The notes beneath the pieces were generated by a model. That model did no database searches. It saw only the letters and a program-made list of their open reading frames with translations, and had not been told where the DNA came from. The position numbers and the translations under genes were made by a program. Below are positions 54,215 to 62,140 of a stretch of DNA of 64,000 nucleotides, piece by piece (position 1 is the first letter of the stretch; every line of letters starts with the position of its first letter). Source of the stretch: Hymenobacter nivis (lineage in GTDB: Bacteria; Bacteroidota; Bacteroidia; Cytophagales; Hymenobacteraceae); NCBI RefSeq assembly GCF_003149515.1, contig NZ_CP029145.1, positions 2,418,001-2,482,000 on the forward strand, in the 5' to 3' direction.

Positions 54215-55741
54215 ATGAAAAACCTATATAGCTTTCGGTATTCTGCACTTGCTACGGCTGCCCTGGCAGTCGCAAGTTGCTCCCCCAACAATTTTTTGGA
54301 CGTCAACGCCAGCCCCAACAGTCCAACCGTCGTCCCTCCCTCTGTCCAATTGCCGGCCATCACCGTCGGCACTGGTTTTGTGGTAGGCAACACGCTGGGC
54401 CGGGATGGCGACCTGTTCACTCAGCACTACGCAGGCATTGCCAACCAACCTGCCACAGAAGACCGTTATGTAATCAATGGCAACTACGATAACGAATGGC
54501 AGGGTGACCTTTATGGCAATAACCTGATTGGTGCGCAAACACTCATTACCAGCACCCAGGCAACCAGCCCGGCGTATTCGGGCATCGCCAAGCTCATCAA
54601 GGCATACAACTTCGCACTGACTACTGACATGTGGGGTGACATTCCCTACTCGCAGGCGTTGCAAGGACTGGCCAATCTCCACCCCGTCTTTGATAAGCAA
54701 CAGGACATATACGAGGGTGCCACCGGAATCCAAAGCTTATTTGACCTAGTGCGCGACGGCTTGGCTGATTTGGATAAAACCAGTGCTTTAACACCCGGTG
54801 CTGATGACGTAGTTTATGGCGGCAACCTTGCAAAGTGGAGGAAAGTGGGTAACATGCTACTGCTGAAATTTGCCAACACTGTAAGCAGCAAAGACCCGGC
54901 CTTAGCTACGAAGGTGATTAACGAAGTATTGGCCAAAGGAGTCGGTGGTAGCGCCGCCATTAACGCTAATGGTGATGACTTCGCCGTTCCTTTCGGCCCT
55001 GCCGTGGGTAACACGAATCCGTTCTACTCTTACAATGTCACGAACCGGCCTGATGACCAAATGGCTAGCACCCGCTTCCTGGACTCGCTGGCGGCTTACA
55101 AAGACCCGCGCCTGCCCAAGTATTTCACGACTACACCCGGCAACCCCACTCCCACAGAAACTACCTCGTTTGGTAAATTCACAGGCTTCGAAAACGGTAA
55201 TAACATCGTTGCACCCGCGAGGAACGCTGATCCGGCAAAGACAAGCCGTTCGGTGTACGGTGCTTACGTGTTGAATGACCCAAAAAGCGGTGCAGCGGGG
55301 GCAGGCCCGATTCGCTTGCTTACCAATTTTCAGCGGGCTTTCATCCTGGCGGAGTCGGCAATACGACTAAAAACCGCCGGCGATGCCGATGCTTTGTACA
55401 AGGAAGGTATTCGTCGCTCGATGGAGGAAACAGGCCTTACAACGGCCGAGATTGATGCCTATTTTACTGCCAACCCGGCTATAGTAGGGCTACATGGTAC
55501 AGATGACCAAAAAGTTGACCAAATTCTTCGTCAGAAGTGGATGGCTTGGCTTGGCAACGGCTACGAGTCGTTTAATGATTACCGTCGGACGGGTCGCCCG
55601 AGGTTGCAACCGGCCTTGAACGTGGTAGTTACCCCAAATATTCCGCAGCGTTTGCTGTACCCACCGTCCGAAGTATCCGGCAACAGAGACAACGTTCCGA
55701 CGACGGTAATTTCCGACCCGGTCTGGTGGGCATCGAAATAA
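54215..55741 (+). CDS. SusD-like outer-membrane lipoprotein (SusD_2 type, pair 3)
   Basis: From ATG 54215 the protein has 508 residues with a lipoprotein signal ending VASC (Cys22). It belongs to the SusD-like group found with RagA-type SusC proteins: NNFLDVNASPNSPTVVPPSV at the mature start, FALTTDMWGDIPYSQALQG, the KWRKVGNMLLLKFANTVS helix, ILRQKWMAWLGNGYESFNDY and RTGRPRLQP near the end. An in-frame extension upstream overlaps the SusC 3' end and is rejected. The gene is followed at 36 bases by a small lipoprotein gene of the same operon. Confidence 0.94.
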   Translation: MKNLYSFRYSALATAALAVASCSPNNFLDVNASPNSPTVVPPSVQLPAITVGTGFVVGNTLGRDGDLFTQHYAGIANQPATEDRYVINGNYDNEWQGDLYGNNLIGAQTLITSTQATSPAYSGIAKLIKAYNFALTTDMWGDIPYSQALQGLANLHPVFDKQQDIYEGATGIQSLFDLVRDGLADLDKTSALTPGADDVVYGGNLAKWRKVGNMLLLKFANTVSSKDPALATKVINEVLAKGVGGSAAINANGDDFAVPFGPAVGNTNPFYSYNVTNRPDDQMASTRFLDSLAAYKDPRLPKYFTTTPGNPTPTETTSFGKFTGFENGNNIVAPARNADPAKTSRSVYGAYVLNDPKSGAAGAGPIRLLTNFQRAFILAESAIRLKTAGDADALYKEGIRRSMEETGLTTAEIDAYFTANPAIVGLHGTDDQKVDQILRQKWMAWLGNGYESFNDYRRTGRPRLQPALNVVVTPNIPQRLLYPPSEVSGNRDNVPTTVISDPVWWASK

Positions 55742-55776
55742 TGCCTGGCTCCAACAACTCTCCTTTGCTTCATACC

Positions 55777-56391
55777 ATGAAAAATATAGCCTTTAAGTTT
55801 TTTGCCCTTCTGCTTCTTGCCGTAAGTTTTACGGCTTGTAAGAAAGACTACGGCAACCAGCTCGGCCCGCTTCAAGACAGCCTTGCCGCTATTCCGGTCA
55901 CCGTCACCAATCAAGTGTATTTTGAGCGTTTCCCCATCGTAACCGCCAAAGTGGACACTACGAACGGCAGTCCTAATTCCACCGGCACGTTTTCCATTGC
56001 CTTCAGCATTCCCGCTGACAAAGGCAAAATAAAGGAAATCACGAAAATAGCCACCGGCAACGGCGGGGTGGAGTACCTGCAGGATGGGCGTTACCCCAGC
56101 TACACAACCACCACCATCGCTGGCAACGGCTCAAATACCATCACGTTCAGTTCAGACTTGAACGCGATGCGGGATTACGTGAAGCGGCTCAACGCTGCCT
56201 TCGCTGTTCTGCCGGGTAGCGCAACGAAAGCCGCCGCCTTCGTCTTTTCCGGCAAGTCGACCGGAAGAAAAGGTACTCTCACGCCAAATGCGGACCCGCA
56301 AGCACCCAACCAACTGCGCTTTTTCTTTCTTATTACTCTGGAAGACGGCACCATCCTTATTCCTACTGAGGTAGACGTTCGGCTCATCTAA
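55777..56391 (+). CDS. Surface lipoprotein of unknown function, third gene of the pair 3 operon
   Basis: The 204-residue lipoprotein has its lipobox at FTAC (Cys21) followed by KKDYG, a charged start like Bacteroidota surface-export signals. The mature part is beta-rich (FERFPIVTAKVDTTNGSPNS, TGTFSIAFSIPADKGKIKEI, LRFFFLITLEDGTILIPTEV) and resembles small DUF-type or SusE-like domains, but no family was recognised. The position after SusD suggests a substrate-binding or accessory role at the cell surface. A strong terminator follows. Confidence 0.8.
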   Translation: MKNIAFKFFALLLLAVSFTACKKDYGNQLGPLQDSLAAIPVTVTNQVYFERFPIVTAKVDTTNGSPNSTGTFSIAFSIPADKGKIKEITKIATGNGGVEYLQDGRYPSYTTTTIAGNGSNTITFSSDLNAMRDYVKRLNAAFAVLPGSATKAAAFVFSGKSTGRKGTLTPNADPQAPNQLRFFFLITLEDGTILIPTEVDVRLI

Positions 56392-56401
56392 AACCCGCGT
56401 A

Positions 56402-56462
56402 AACGCAAATAATAAAAAAAGCCCTGGCAAATGATGCCAGGGCTTTTTTTATTATTTGCGTT
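56402..56462. terminator. Bidirectional terminator, perfect 28-bp inverted repeat
   Basis: Arms 56402-56429 and 56435-56462 are exact complements with a 5-base loop. The core GCCCTGGCA is flanked by a long A/T tract, giving a U-tail on both strands, with GCAAATAAT outside. The design is the same as at 14241-14300. Confidence 0.9.
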
Positions 56463-56497
56463 ACTATTTGCTGATTATCAAGATTTTTTATGCTGAG

Positions 56498-56582
56498 AAC
56501 GTCATGCTGAGTTTGCTGAAGCATCTCTACTGCATCGTTTAACGGAGTAGTGGAGATGCTTCAGCAAGCTCAGCATAACGTT
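56498..56582. repeat. Intergenic palindrome, GTCATGCTGAGC family
   Basis: AACGTCATGCTGAG at the left end and CTCAGCATAACGTT at the right end are complements with one mismatch; the inner arms hold TTGCTGAAGCATCTC and GAGATGCTTCAGCAA. It lies between the convergent lipoprotein gene and hslU. Confidence 0.85.
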
Positions 56583-56670
56583 ATAATTTACTTAAGAAAT
56601 TCACCGTCAATTGATAGCAATTCTAATACAGTCTCCGTTTTAATTCTATTGAAACTGACAAGCCAACTCC

Positions 56671-58095
56671 TCAGAGAATGTACTGGCTCAGGTCGCGGTT
56701 TTTGACCATGCTGGCTAGGCGTTCCTCTACCAGTTCGGCAGTAATTTGGATGTGGGCGTGGGGCCCTATTTTGTCGGGCACGTCGAAGAGCAGGTCGTTG
56801 AGCAGGCGGCTCATGACGGTGTGCAGACGGCGGGCCCCGATGTTTTCCACCTCGGCGTTTACTTCAAAGGCGATTTGGGCCACGCGCTCCAGGGCGGCAT
56901 CGTCGAAGGTCAGCTCTACTTCCTCGGCCTTTAGCAACGCTTCGTACTGCTTGGTAAGGGCATTTTTGGGATCTTTGAGGATGCGGTAGAAGTCGTCTTT
57001 GGTCAGGCTTTGCAGCTCGACGCGGATGGGGAAGCGGCCTTGCAGCTCGGGTATCAAATCGCTGGGCTTGCTAACGTGGAAGGCGCCAGCGGCAATGAAC
57101 AGAATGTGGTCGGTGTTGACGATGCCATACTTGGTGCTCACGGCCGACCCTTCGACGATGGGCAGAAGGTCGCGCTGCACGCCCTGGCGGCTCACGTCGG
57201 GGCCCCCGTTCTTGCCGCCGCCGCTGGTGGCCACCTTGTCAATTTCATCGATGAAGATGATGCCCGCGTTTTCGGCTTGGCGGATGGCTTCCTCCTTCAC
57301 CTCTTCCATATCAATGAGCTTGGTGGCCTCCTCTTCGAGGAGGACTTTGCGGGCCTCAGCCACGGTCACCTTACGCTTGCGCGACTTCTTGGGCATCATG
57401 TTGCCCAGCATTTCCTGCAAGCCCGAGAGAGCGGCCTCGTCCATGCCCGGGGCCCCCATCACGCCCACGTTAGGCCCCGCCTGAGCTACTTGAATCTCAA
57501 TGTGGCGGTCTTCCATTTCGCCGTTGCGGATCTTTTGGCGGAACCGCTCGCGGGTACGCTCGTTCAGTTCCTGGTCGGAGGTGGGCAGGGCATCACCCAC
57601 GATGTTTTCACTACTGCCGCCGAAGCCCACGTTCGCACGCGCCGCGCCGCCGTCCTTGCCGGGGGCTTTGAGGGGCGGAATGAGAGCGTCGAGGATCAGG
57701 TCTTCCACAGCCTGGGCGGCCTGGGCCTTCACGGCCTCCTGGCGGCGTTGGCGCACGCGGCTCACGCTCTGCTCAGCCAGGTCGCGCACCATGCTTTCCA
57801 CGTCGCGGCCTACGTAACCCACTTCCGTGAACTTGCTGGCCTCCACCTTCACAAAGGGCGCGTCGGCGAGGTGGGCCAGGCGGCGGGCAATTTCGGTTTT
57901 GCCCACGCCGGTGGCCCCAATCATGAGGATGTTATTGGGCACGATTTCGGCCTGCATATCGGCCGGTGCGTGCAGGCGGCGCCAGCGGTTGCGCAGGGCA
58001 ATGGCTACGTGGCGCTTGGCCTCGTGCTGGCCGATGATGTACTTGTCGAGTTCGGCCACGATTTGGGCCGGGGTCAGGAAATGTTCTTGGAGCAT
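56671..58095 (-). CDS. hslU: ATP-dependent protease ATPase subunit HslU
   Basis: The 474-residue AAA+ ATPase begins MLQEHFLTPAQIVAELDKYI and shows IGQHEAKRHVAIALRNRWRR, Walker A GATGVGKTEIARRLA, EVGYVGRDVESMVRDL, the inserted I domain (about 110-240), Walker B IIFIDEIDKVA and the C-terminal NRDLSQYIL that docks into HslV. HslU unfolds substrates for the HslV peptidase. No hslV gene lies next to it. Its last 40 codons recur as a remnant at 49357-49472. Confidence 0.95.
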   Translation of the reverse strand: MLQEHFLTPAQIVAELDKYIIGQHEAKRHVAIALRNRWRRLHAPADMQAEIVPNNILMIGATGVGKTEIARRLAHLADAPFVKVEASKFTEVGYVGRDVESMVRDLAEQSVSRVRQRRQEAVKAQAAQAVEDLILDALIPPLKAPGKDGGAARANVGFGGSSENIVGDALPTSDQELNERTRERFRQKIRNGEMEDRHIEIQVAQAGPNVGVMGAPGMDEAALSGLQEMLGNMMPKKSRKRKVTVAEARKVLLEEEATKLIDMEEVKEEAIRQAENAGIIFIDEIDKVATSGGGKNGGPDVSRQGVQRDLLPIVEGSAVSTKYGIVNTDHILFIAAGAFHVSKPSDLIPELQGRFPIRVELQSLTKDDFYRILKDPKNALTKQYEALLKAEEVELTFDDAALERVAQIAFEVNAEVENIGARRLHTVMSRLLNDLLFDVPDKIGPHAHIQITAELVEERLASMVKNRDLSQYIL

Positions 58096-58265
58096 GGGTA
58101 GGGAATGGGGCCCCGGACCGGCGAACGGCCGCCGCCCCGGGGCCCGGGGAGTAGTTCAAGTATTGAGCCGTTAGCTTTTAGCTGCTAGCTATTATTTTAA
58201 CTGACAACGAGTTGCCAATGATATATTGTCAGTTTGATTTCACCTGGCCAATTATAACCCGCGGG

Positions 58266-59315
58266 TTAATCTTTCTTCTTAACTAAAGCGCGCGCCAGGG
58301 TAAAATAGTTGCTGGCCCCCGCCGCTTGCAGGGTAGCATACGTGTAATCGAGCTGAAAGCCGCTGATGGCCACCATCGCCCCGAAGCTGAGGCCGGCCCC
58401 GCCGCTAGTGGTGGCCAAGCGCAGCTCGCGGCGCTGGAGGTGGTTGTAGCCCACGCGCAGTTGCAGGTTCTGGCTGAGTACCAGGGCGGCACCCACCGTG
58501 AAATGCCGGGCCAGGTTATCGCCGAAGCTTTTTTTGGGGGCCTGCACGCCACCGTTGGCGTCGAGGGTGGTGGCGGCGGGGTCGAGGTACTGAATATCCC
58601 ACTGCTGCAAGTGGTGGGCCGTAAGCGAGAAACGCACCGGCATGTGCGTGGGCTTGGCGGTGGTGCCCAGCTGCACGTCGAGCGGTAGGGGGCCCCGGGT
58701 GGTGCCAGCGTAGGGCACGAACTGGTAGCCCACGTTTTTGGCCACCAGGCCCAGCGTAAAATCCTGGGTGGGGTGCTTGTATAATACGCCGGCATCGGCC
58801 ACGCCGGCCAGTGAGCGGATGCCGGCAATGCTCGACACGGCCAGCTTGGCGGTGAGGCCAAACGTGAACTTGCCCTTGGTGTAGCTGTCGCTCACGCCGG
58901 CCGTGTACTCGCTCACCACAAACGAGCCCAGGCTGTTGCCGGCCGCGTCGTAGCTGGGCAGGTCGGCGTAGTTCACGTACGTCAGGGCCAGGCCGAAGCG
59001 GCCGGCTTTGGCCGTGTTGAACACGTAGGCGGCGGTGCTCTGCTTGATGTCGGCCACGTAGCCCACGTAGCTCAGGGCCAGGCGGTGGTCCATGTCGGCG
59101 TTCAGCAGCGCGGGGTTGCCGAAGAGCATGGTGGGGTCGGCGCTGCGGGCCGATGGGTTCATGCCGCCCCAGGCCGCCAGCTGGGCCCCGGGCGGCAGGT
59201 CCAGAAACGGCAGCACTGCCCGCCCCCCAAGCTGGGCAGCGGCGGGCAGGGCCCCCAGCAGGCCCGCCAGTCCGAAAGCAAAACCGGCAAGCCGGCGGGC
59301 GGAAAAGTGCTTCAC
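58266..59315 (-). CDS. porQ: Type IX secretion system protein PorQ
   Basis: The 349-residue protein has a signal peptide (to about residue 27, ending AAAQ) and then LGGRAVLPFLDLPPGAQLAAWGG, NPALLNADMDHRLALSYVGY and a predicted outer-membrane beta-barrel; the C-terminal ISGFQLDYTYATLQAAGAS closes the barrel. PorQ is an outer-membrane component of type IX secretion and works with PorU, PorV and PorZ in attaching cargo proteins. The other Por genes are not in the window, as is usual for the scattered T9SS loci. Confidence 0.88.
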   Translation of the reverse strand: MKHFSARRLAGFAFGLAGLLGALPAAAQLGGRAVLPFLDLPPGAQLAAWGGMNPSARSADPTMLFGNPALLNADMDHRLALSYVGYVADIKQSTAAYVFNTAKAGRFGLALTYVNYADLPSYDAAGNSLGSFVVSEYTAGVSDSYTKGKFTFGLTAKLAVSSIAGIRSLAGVADAGVLYKHPTQDFTLGLVAKNVGYQFVPYAGTTRGPLPLDVQLGTTAKPTHMPVRFSLTAHHLQQWDIQYLDPAATTLDANGGVQAPKKSFGDNLARHFTVGAALVLSQNLQLRVGYNHLQRRELRLATTSGGAGLSFGAMVAISGFQLDYTYATLQAAGASNYFTLARALVKKKD

Positions 59316-59320
59316 GGGGG

Positions 59321-59414
59321 AATTAAAAATTAAAAACGAAGAATTAAAAAGGAGAAACGAACGCCGGCCCGCCTTCGTGAGCCAGTTTTAATTCTTCATT
59401 TTTAATTTTTAATT
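59321..59414. repeat. AT-rich palindrome between lon and porQ
   Basis: 29-base arms at 59321-59349 and 59386-59414 are complements with one mismatch (AATTAAAAATTAAAAACGAA-type ends) around a GC-rich loop. The right end lies five bases from the lon stop. It may end the lon transcript, or be a small non-autonomous palindromic element. Confidence 0.75.
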
Positions 59415-59418
59415 CTAC

Positions 59419-61932
59419 CTACTGCACCTCCACGCTGGGACCCGGGGCGGGCACCGGCTCGTCGCGCACGGGCAGCTTTTGGGGGTGCGGCACCAGCTCG
59501 GCGAGCAGGGCCACGCCTAATACATCCAACACGCGGTCGACGTAGTGAATATGCAGGCCCTGGAGGTAGTCGGCGGTGATTTCGTCCACGTCCTTGCGGT
59601 TTTTGGCGCAGAGGATAATGTCCGTCATGCCGGCGCGGCGGGCGGCCAGCAGCTTTTCCTTGATGCCGCCCACTGGCAGCACCTTACCGCGGAGCGTGAT
59701 TTCGCCGGTCATGGCCAGGCGTGGGCGCACCCGGCGCTGGGTGAAGGCCGAGGCCATGCTGGTGAAAATGGCGATGCCCGCGCTGGGCCCGTCCTTGGGC
59801 ACGGCACCCTCGGGGAAGTGAATGTGCAGGTCGTACTGCTCAAACAAGCGGTAGTCGATGCCGATTTCGTCGGCCCGGCTGCGCAGGTAGCTCAGGGCCG
59901 TAATGGCCGATTCCTTCATCACGTCGCCGAGCTGGCCCGAGAGCGTAAGCTTGCCTCGACCGCGGCTCAAGAGGCTCTCCACGAACAAGATGTCGCCGCC
60001 CACGCTGGTCCAGGCCAGGCCCGTCACCACGCCGGCCGTGTCGTTGTCCTGGTACATGTCGCGGTCGTAAATGGGGGCCCCCAGGATGCGGCGCACCTCG
60101 GCGGCATCGAGGACGGCGGGCACGGGCTCCTTGCCGGCCTTGCGGCGGGCCAGGTTGCGCGTCACGGCGGCCAGCTTGCGCTCCAGGCCGCGCACGCCAC
60201 TCTCGCGGGTGTAGTCGTCGGCCACGCGGTGCAGGGCCCCGTCGCTGATTTTTACTTCCTGGGGCCCCAGGCCGTGCTCACGCAGCTGCTTGGGCCACAG
60301 GTGCTTCTTGGCAATCTGCACCTTTTCTTCCTGGGTATAGCCGGTCAGATCGATGATTTCCATCCGGTCGCGCAGGGCGGGCTGAATAGTGTCGAGCGAG
60401 TTGGCCGTGGCAATAAAGAGCACCTTGCTCAGGTCATACTCTACCTCTAAATAATTATCGACGAAGGTCGAGTTCTGCTCCGGGTCGAGCACTTCGAGCA
60501 GGGCCGAGCTGGGGTCGCCGCGGAAGTCGGCGCTCACCTTGTCAATCTCGTCCAGAATGATGACTGGGTTGCTGGCCCCGGCCTTCTTAATTTGGGCAAT
60601 GATACGGCCCGGCATGGCGCCCACGTAGGTTTTGCGGTGCCCGCGGATTTCGGCCTCGTCGCGCACGCCGCCCAGGCTCAGGCGCACGTACTTGCGGCCC
60701 AGCGCCGTGGCAATACTGCGCCCGAGGGAGGTTTTACCCACGCCGGGGGGGCCGTACAGGCACAAAATGGGCGACTTCAAGTCCTGCTTCAGCTTGAGCA
60801 CGGCCAGATATTCGAGAATGCGCTCCTTCACCTTCTCCAGGCCGAAATGGTCGGCGTCGAGGATTTTGCGGGTTTGCTTGAGGTTGATTTTGTCCTTCGT
60901 GTACTCGTTCCAGGGCAGGTCGAGCAGGAATTCCACGTAGTTGGAAATCACTGAGAAGTCGGGCGCCATCGGGTTGGTGCGGGCCAGCTTTTCCATCTCT
61001 TTGGCGAAGTGCATGGCCACCGGCTCGGGCCACTTTTTGGTCAGGGCCCGGTCGCGGTAGCGGCCAATGTCCTGGTCGGGGCCCTCCTGGCCCAGCTCGT
61101 CCTGCAAGGTTTTGAGCTGCTGGCGCAGGAAGTACTCGCGCTGCTGGGCGTCGATGCCGGTGTGGGTTTTGGTGCGGATATCCTGCTTGATTTCGAGCAG
61201 CTCCACCTGGTTCAGCAGCGCTTCGAGCAGCTGGCGGGCCTGCTGCTCGGGGTCGCTCAGCTCCAGCAGGCGCTGCTTGGCGGGCAGGTCGAGCTGCACG
61301 TTCGAGCACAGAAAATGCGTGAGGAAAGCCGGCGACTGGATGCCTTCGAGCATGCTACGCGCCTCCGACGGAATTTCGGGGCTCAGCTCCACCACCTTGC
61401 CGGCGGCCTCGCGCAAGCTTTGCAGCAGGGCAAATTCGGCGGGCACGTCCACGTTCAGCGACGTTTCGGCGAAGTACTGCACCTGGGCCGTGAGGCGGGG
61501 CGCGTAGGTCAGCTCCTCCTCAATGGTGAAGCGCACCTGGCCCTGGATGATGATGGTCACCTGCCCGTCGGGCTGCTCAATGAGCTTGAGGATGCGAGCC
61601 AGGGTGCCCACGGGGTGCAGCTCGGCCACAGTGGGCTCAGCGTCGTCGGGGCTGCGCTGGGCCACTACGCCGAGTAGCTTGTCGCCGCTGGCGTAGATGG
61701 CGCGCACCAGCTTAGCGCTTTTCCTGCGCGTGACGGTGACTGGCAGCACCACGCCCGGAAACAGCACAGTGTTGCGCACGGGCAGCAGCGACAGCTTGGC
61801 GGGCGCGTCGTCGCCGTTGAGCAGGTGGTCGGGGTCGGCCGCCATGATGGCGATGGCCTCGGGTTGGGGATTGGCTTCGCCGCGCAGCCAGTGAGGGCGC
61901 GCCGCGGCGATGGAAACGGAAGCCAGGGGCAT
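59419..61932 (-). CDS. lon: ATP-dependent protease Lon
   Basis: From ATG 61932 ([15 protein letters not shown]) the protease has 837 residues: an N-terminal LAN domain ([20 protein letters not shown] and on), an AAA+ core with Walker [17 protein letters not shown] and [20 protein letters not shown], and a C-terminal Ser-Lys protease domain with [11 protein letters not shown] (Ser near 716) and [13 protein letters not shown] (Lys near 757). Lon degrades damaged and regulatory proteins. An ATG 75 bases upstream would add SASSVSAAGCQSG and is not favoured. It diverges from the OmpA-like gene at 62141. Confidence 0.95.
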   Translation of the reverse strand: MPLASVSIAAARPHWLRGEANPQPEAIAIMAADPDHLLNGDDAPAKLSLLPVRNTVLFPGVVLPVTVTRRKSAKLVRAIYASGDKLLGVVAQRSPDDAEPTVAELHPVGTLARILKLIEQPDGQVTIIIQGQVRFTIEEELTYAPRLTAQVQYFAETSLNVDVPAEFALLQSLREAAGKVVELSPEIPSEARSMLEGIQSPAFLTHFLCSNVQLDLPAKQRLLELSDPEQQARQLLEALLNQVELLEIKQDIRTKTHTGIDAQQREYFLRQQLKTLQDELGQEGPDQDIGRYRDRALTKKWPEPVAMHFAKEMEKLARTNPMAPDFSVISNYVEFLLDLPWNEYTKDKINLKQTRKILDADHFGLEKVKERILEYLAVLKLKQDLKSPILCLYGPPGVGKTSLGRSIATALGRKYVRLSLGGVRDEAEIRGHRKTYVGAMPGRIIAQIKKAGASNPVIILDEIDKVSADFRGDPSSALLEVLDPEQNSTFVDNYLEVEYDLSKVLFIATANSLDTIQPALRDRMEIIDLTGYTQEEKVQIAKKHLWPKQLREHGLGPQEVKISDGALHRVADDYTRESGVRGLERKLAAVTRNLARRKAGKEPVPAVLDAAEVRRILGAPIYDRDMYQDNDTAGVVTGLAWTSVGGDILFVESLLSRGRGKLTLSGQLGDVMKESAITALSYLRSRADEIGIDYRLFEQYDLHIHFPEGAVPKDGPSAGIAIFTSMASAFTQRRVRPRLAMTGEITLRGKVLPVGGIKEKLLAARRAGMTDIILCAKNRKDVDEITADYLQGLHIHYVDRVLDVLGVALLAELVPHPQKLPVRDEPVPAPGPSVEVQ

Positions 61933-62140
61933 GGCAGAAGGAATCAAAGGACAAGCGCCGGGGGTGCCAGATTGGCAGCCCGCCGCGGATACAGAACTAG
62001 CCGACAAGATACACCCGTCGGCGGCCCTGGCTGGTCAAGTGCCGTGCCAGAGCCCGGGGCCAGCCAAAGCGGCGCTTACCCGGATAATTATATTTTTATG
62101 AACAACTTGCATCCGCTAATCAACTCTTCGCACCCGGGCC

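Noticed and set aside
44659..56391. Horizontally acquired island because of lower GC
   Set aside because: SusC/SusD genes and their AT-rich promoters are often lower in GC in this phylum; apart from one IS there is no integrase, tRNA or attachment site.
57010..58101. Plus-strand frame of 363 codons opposite hslU
   Set aside because: It mirrors the hslU codons; HslU motifs on the minus strand are complete.
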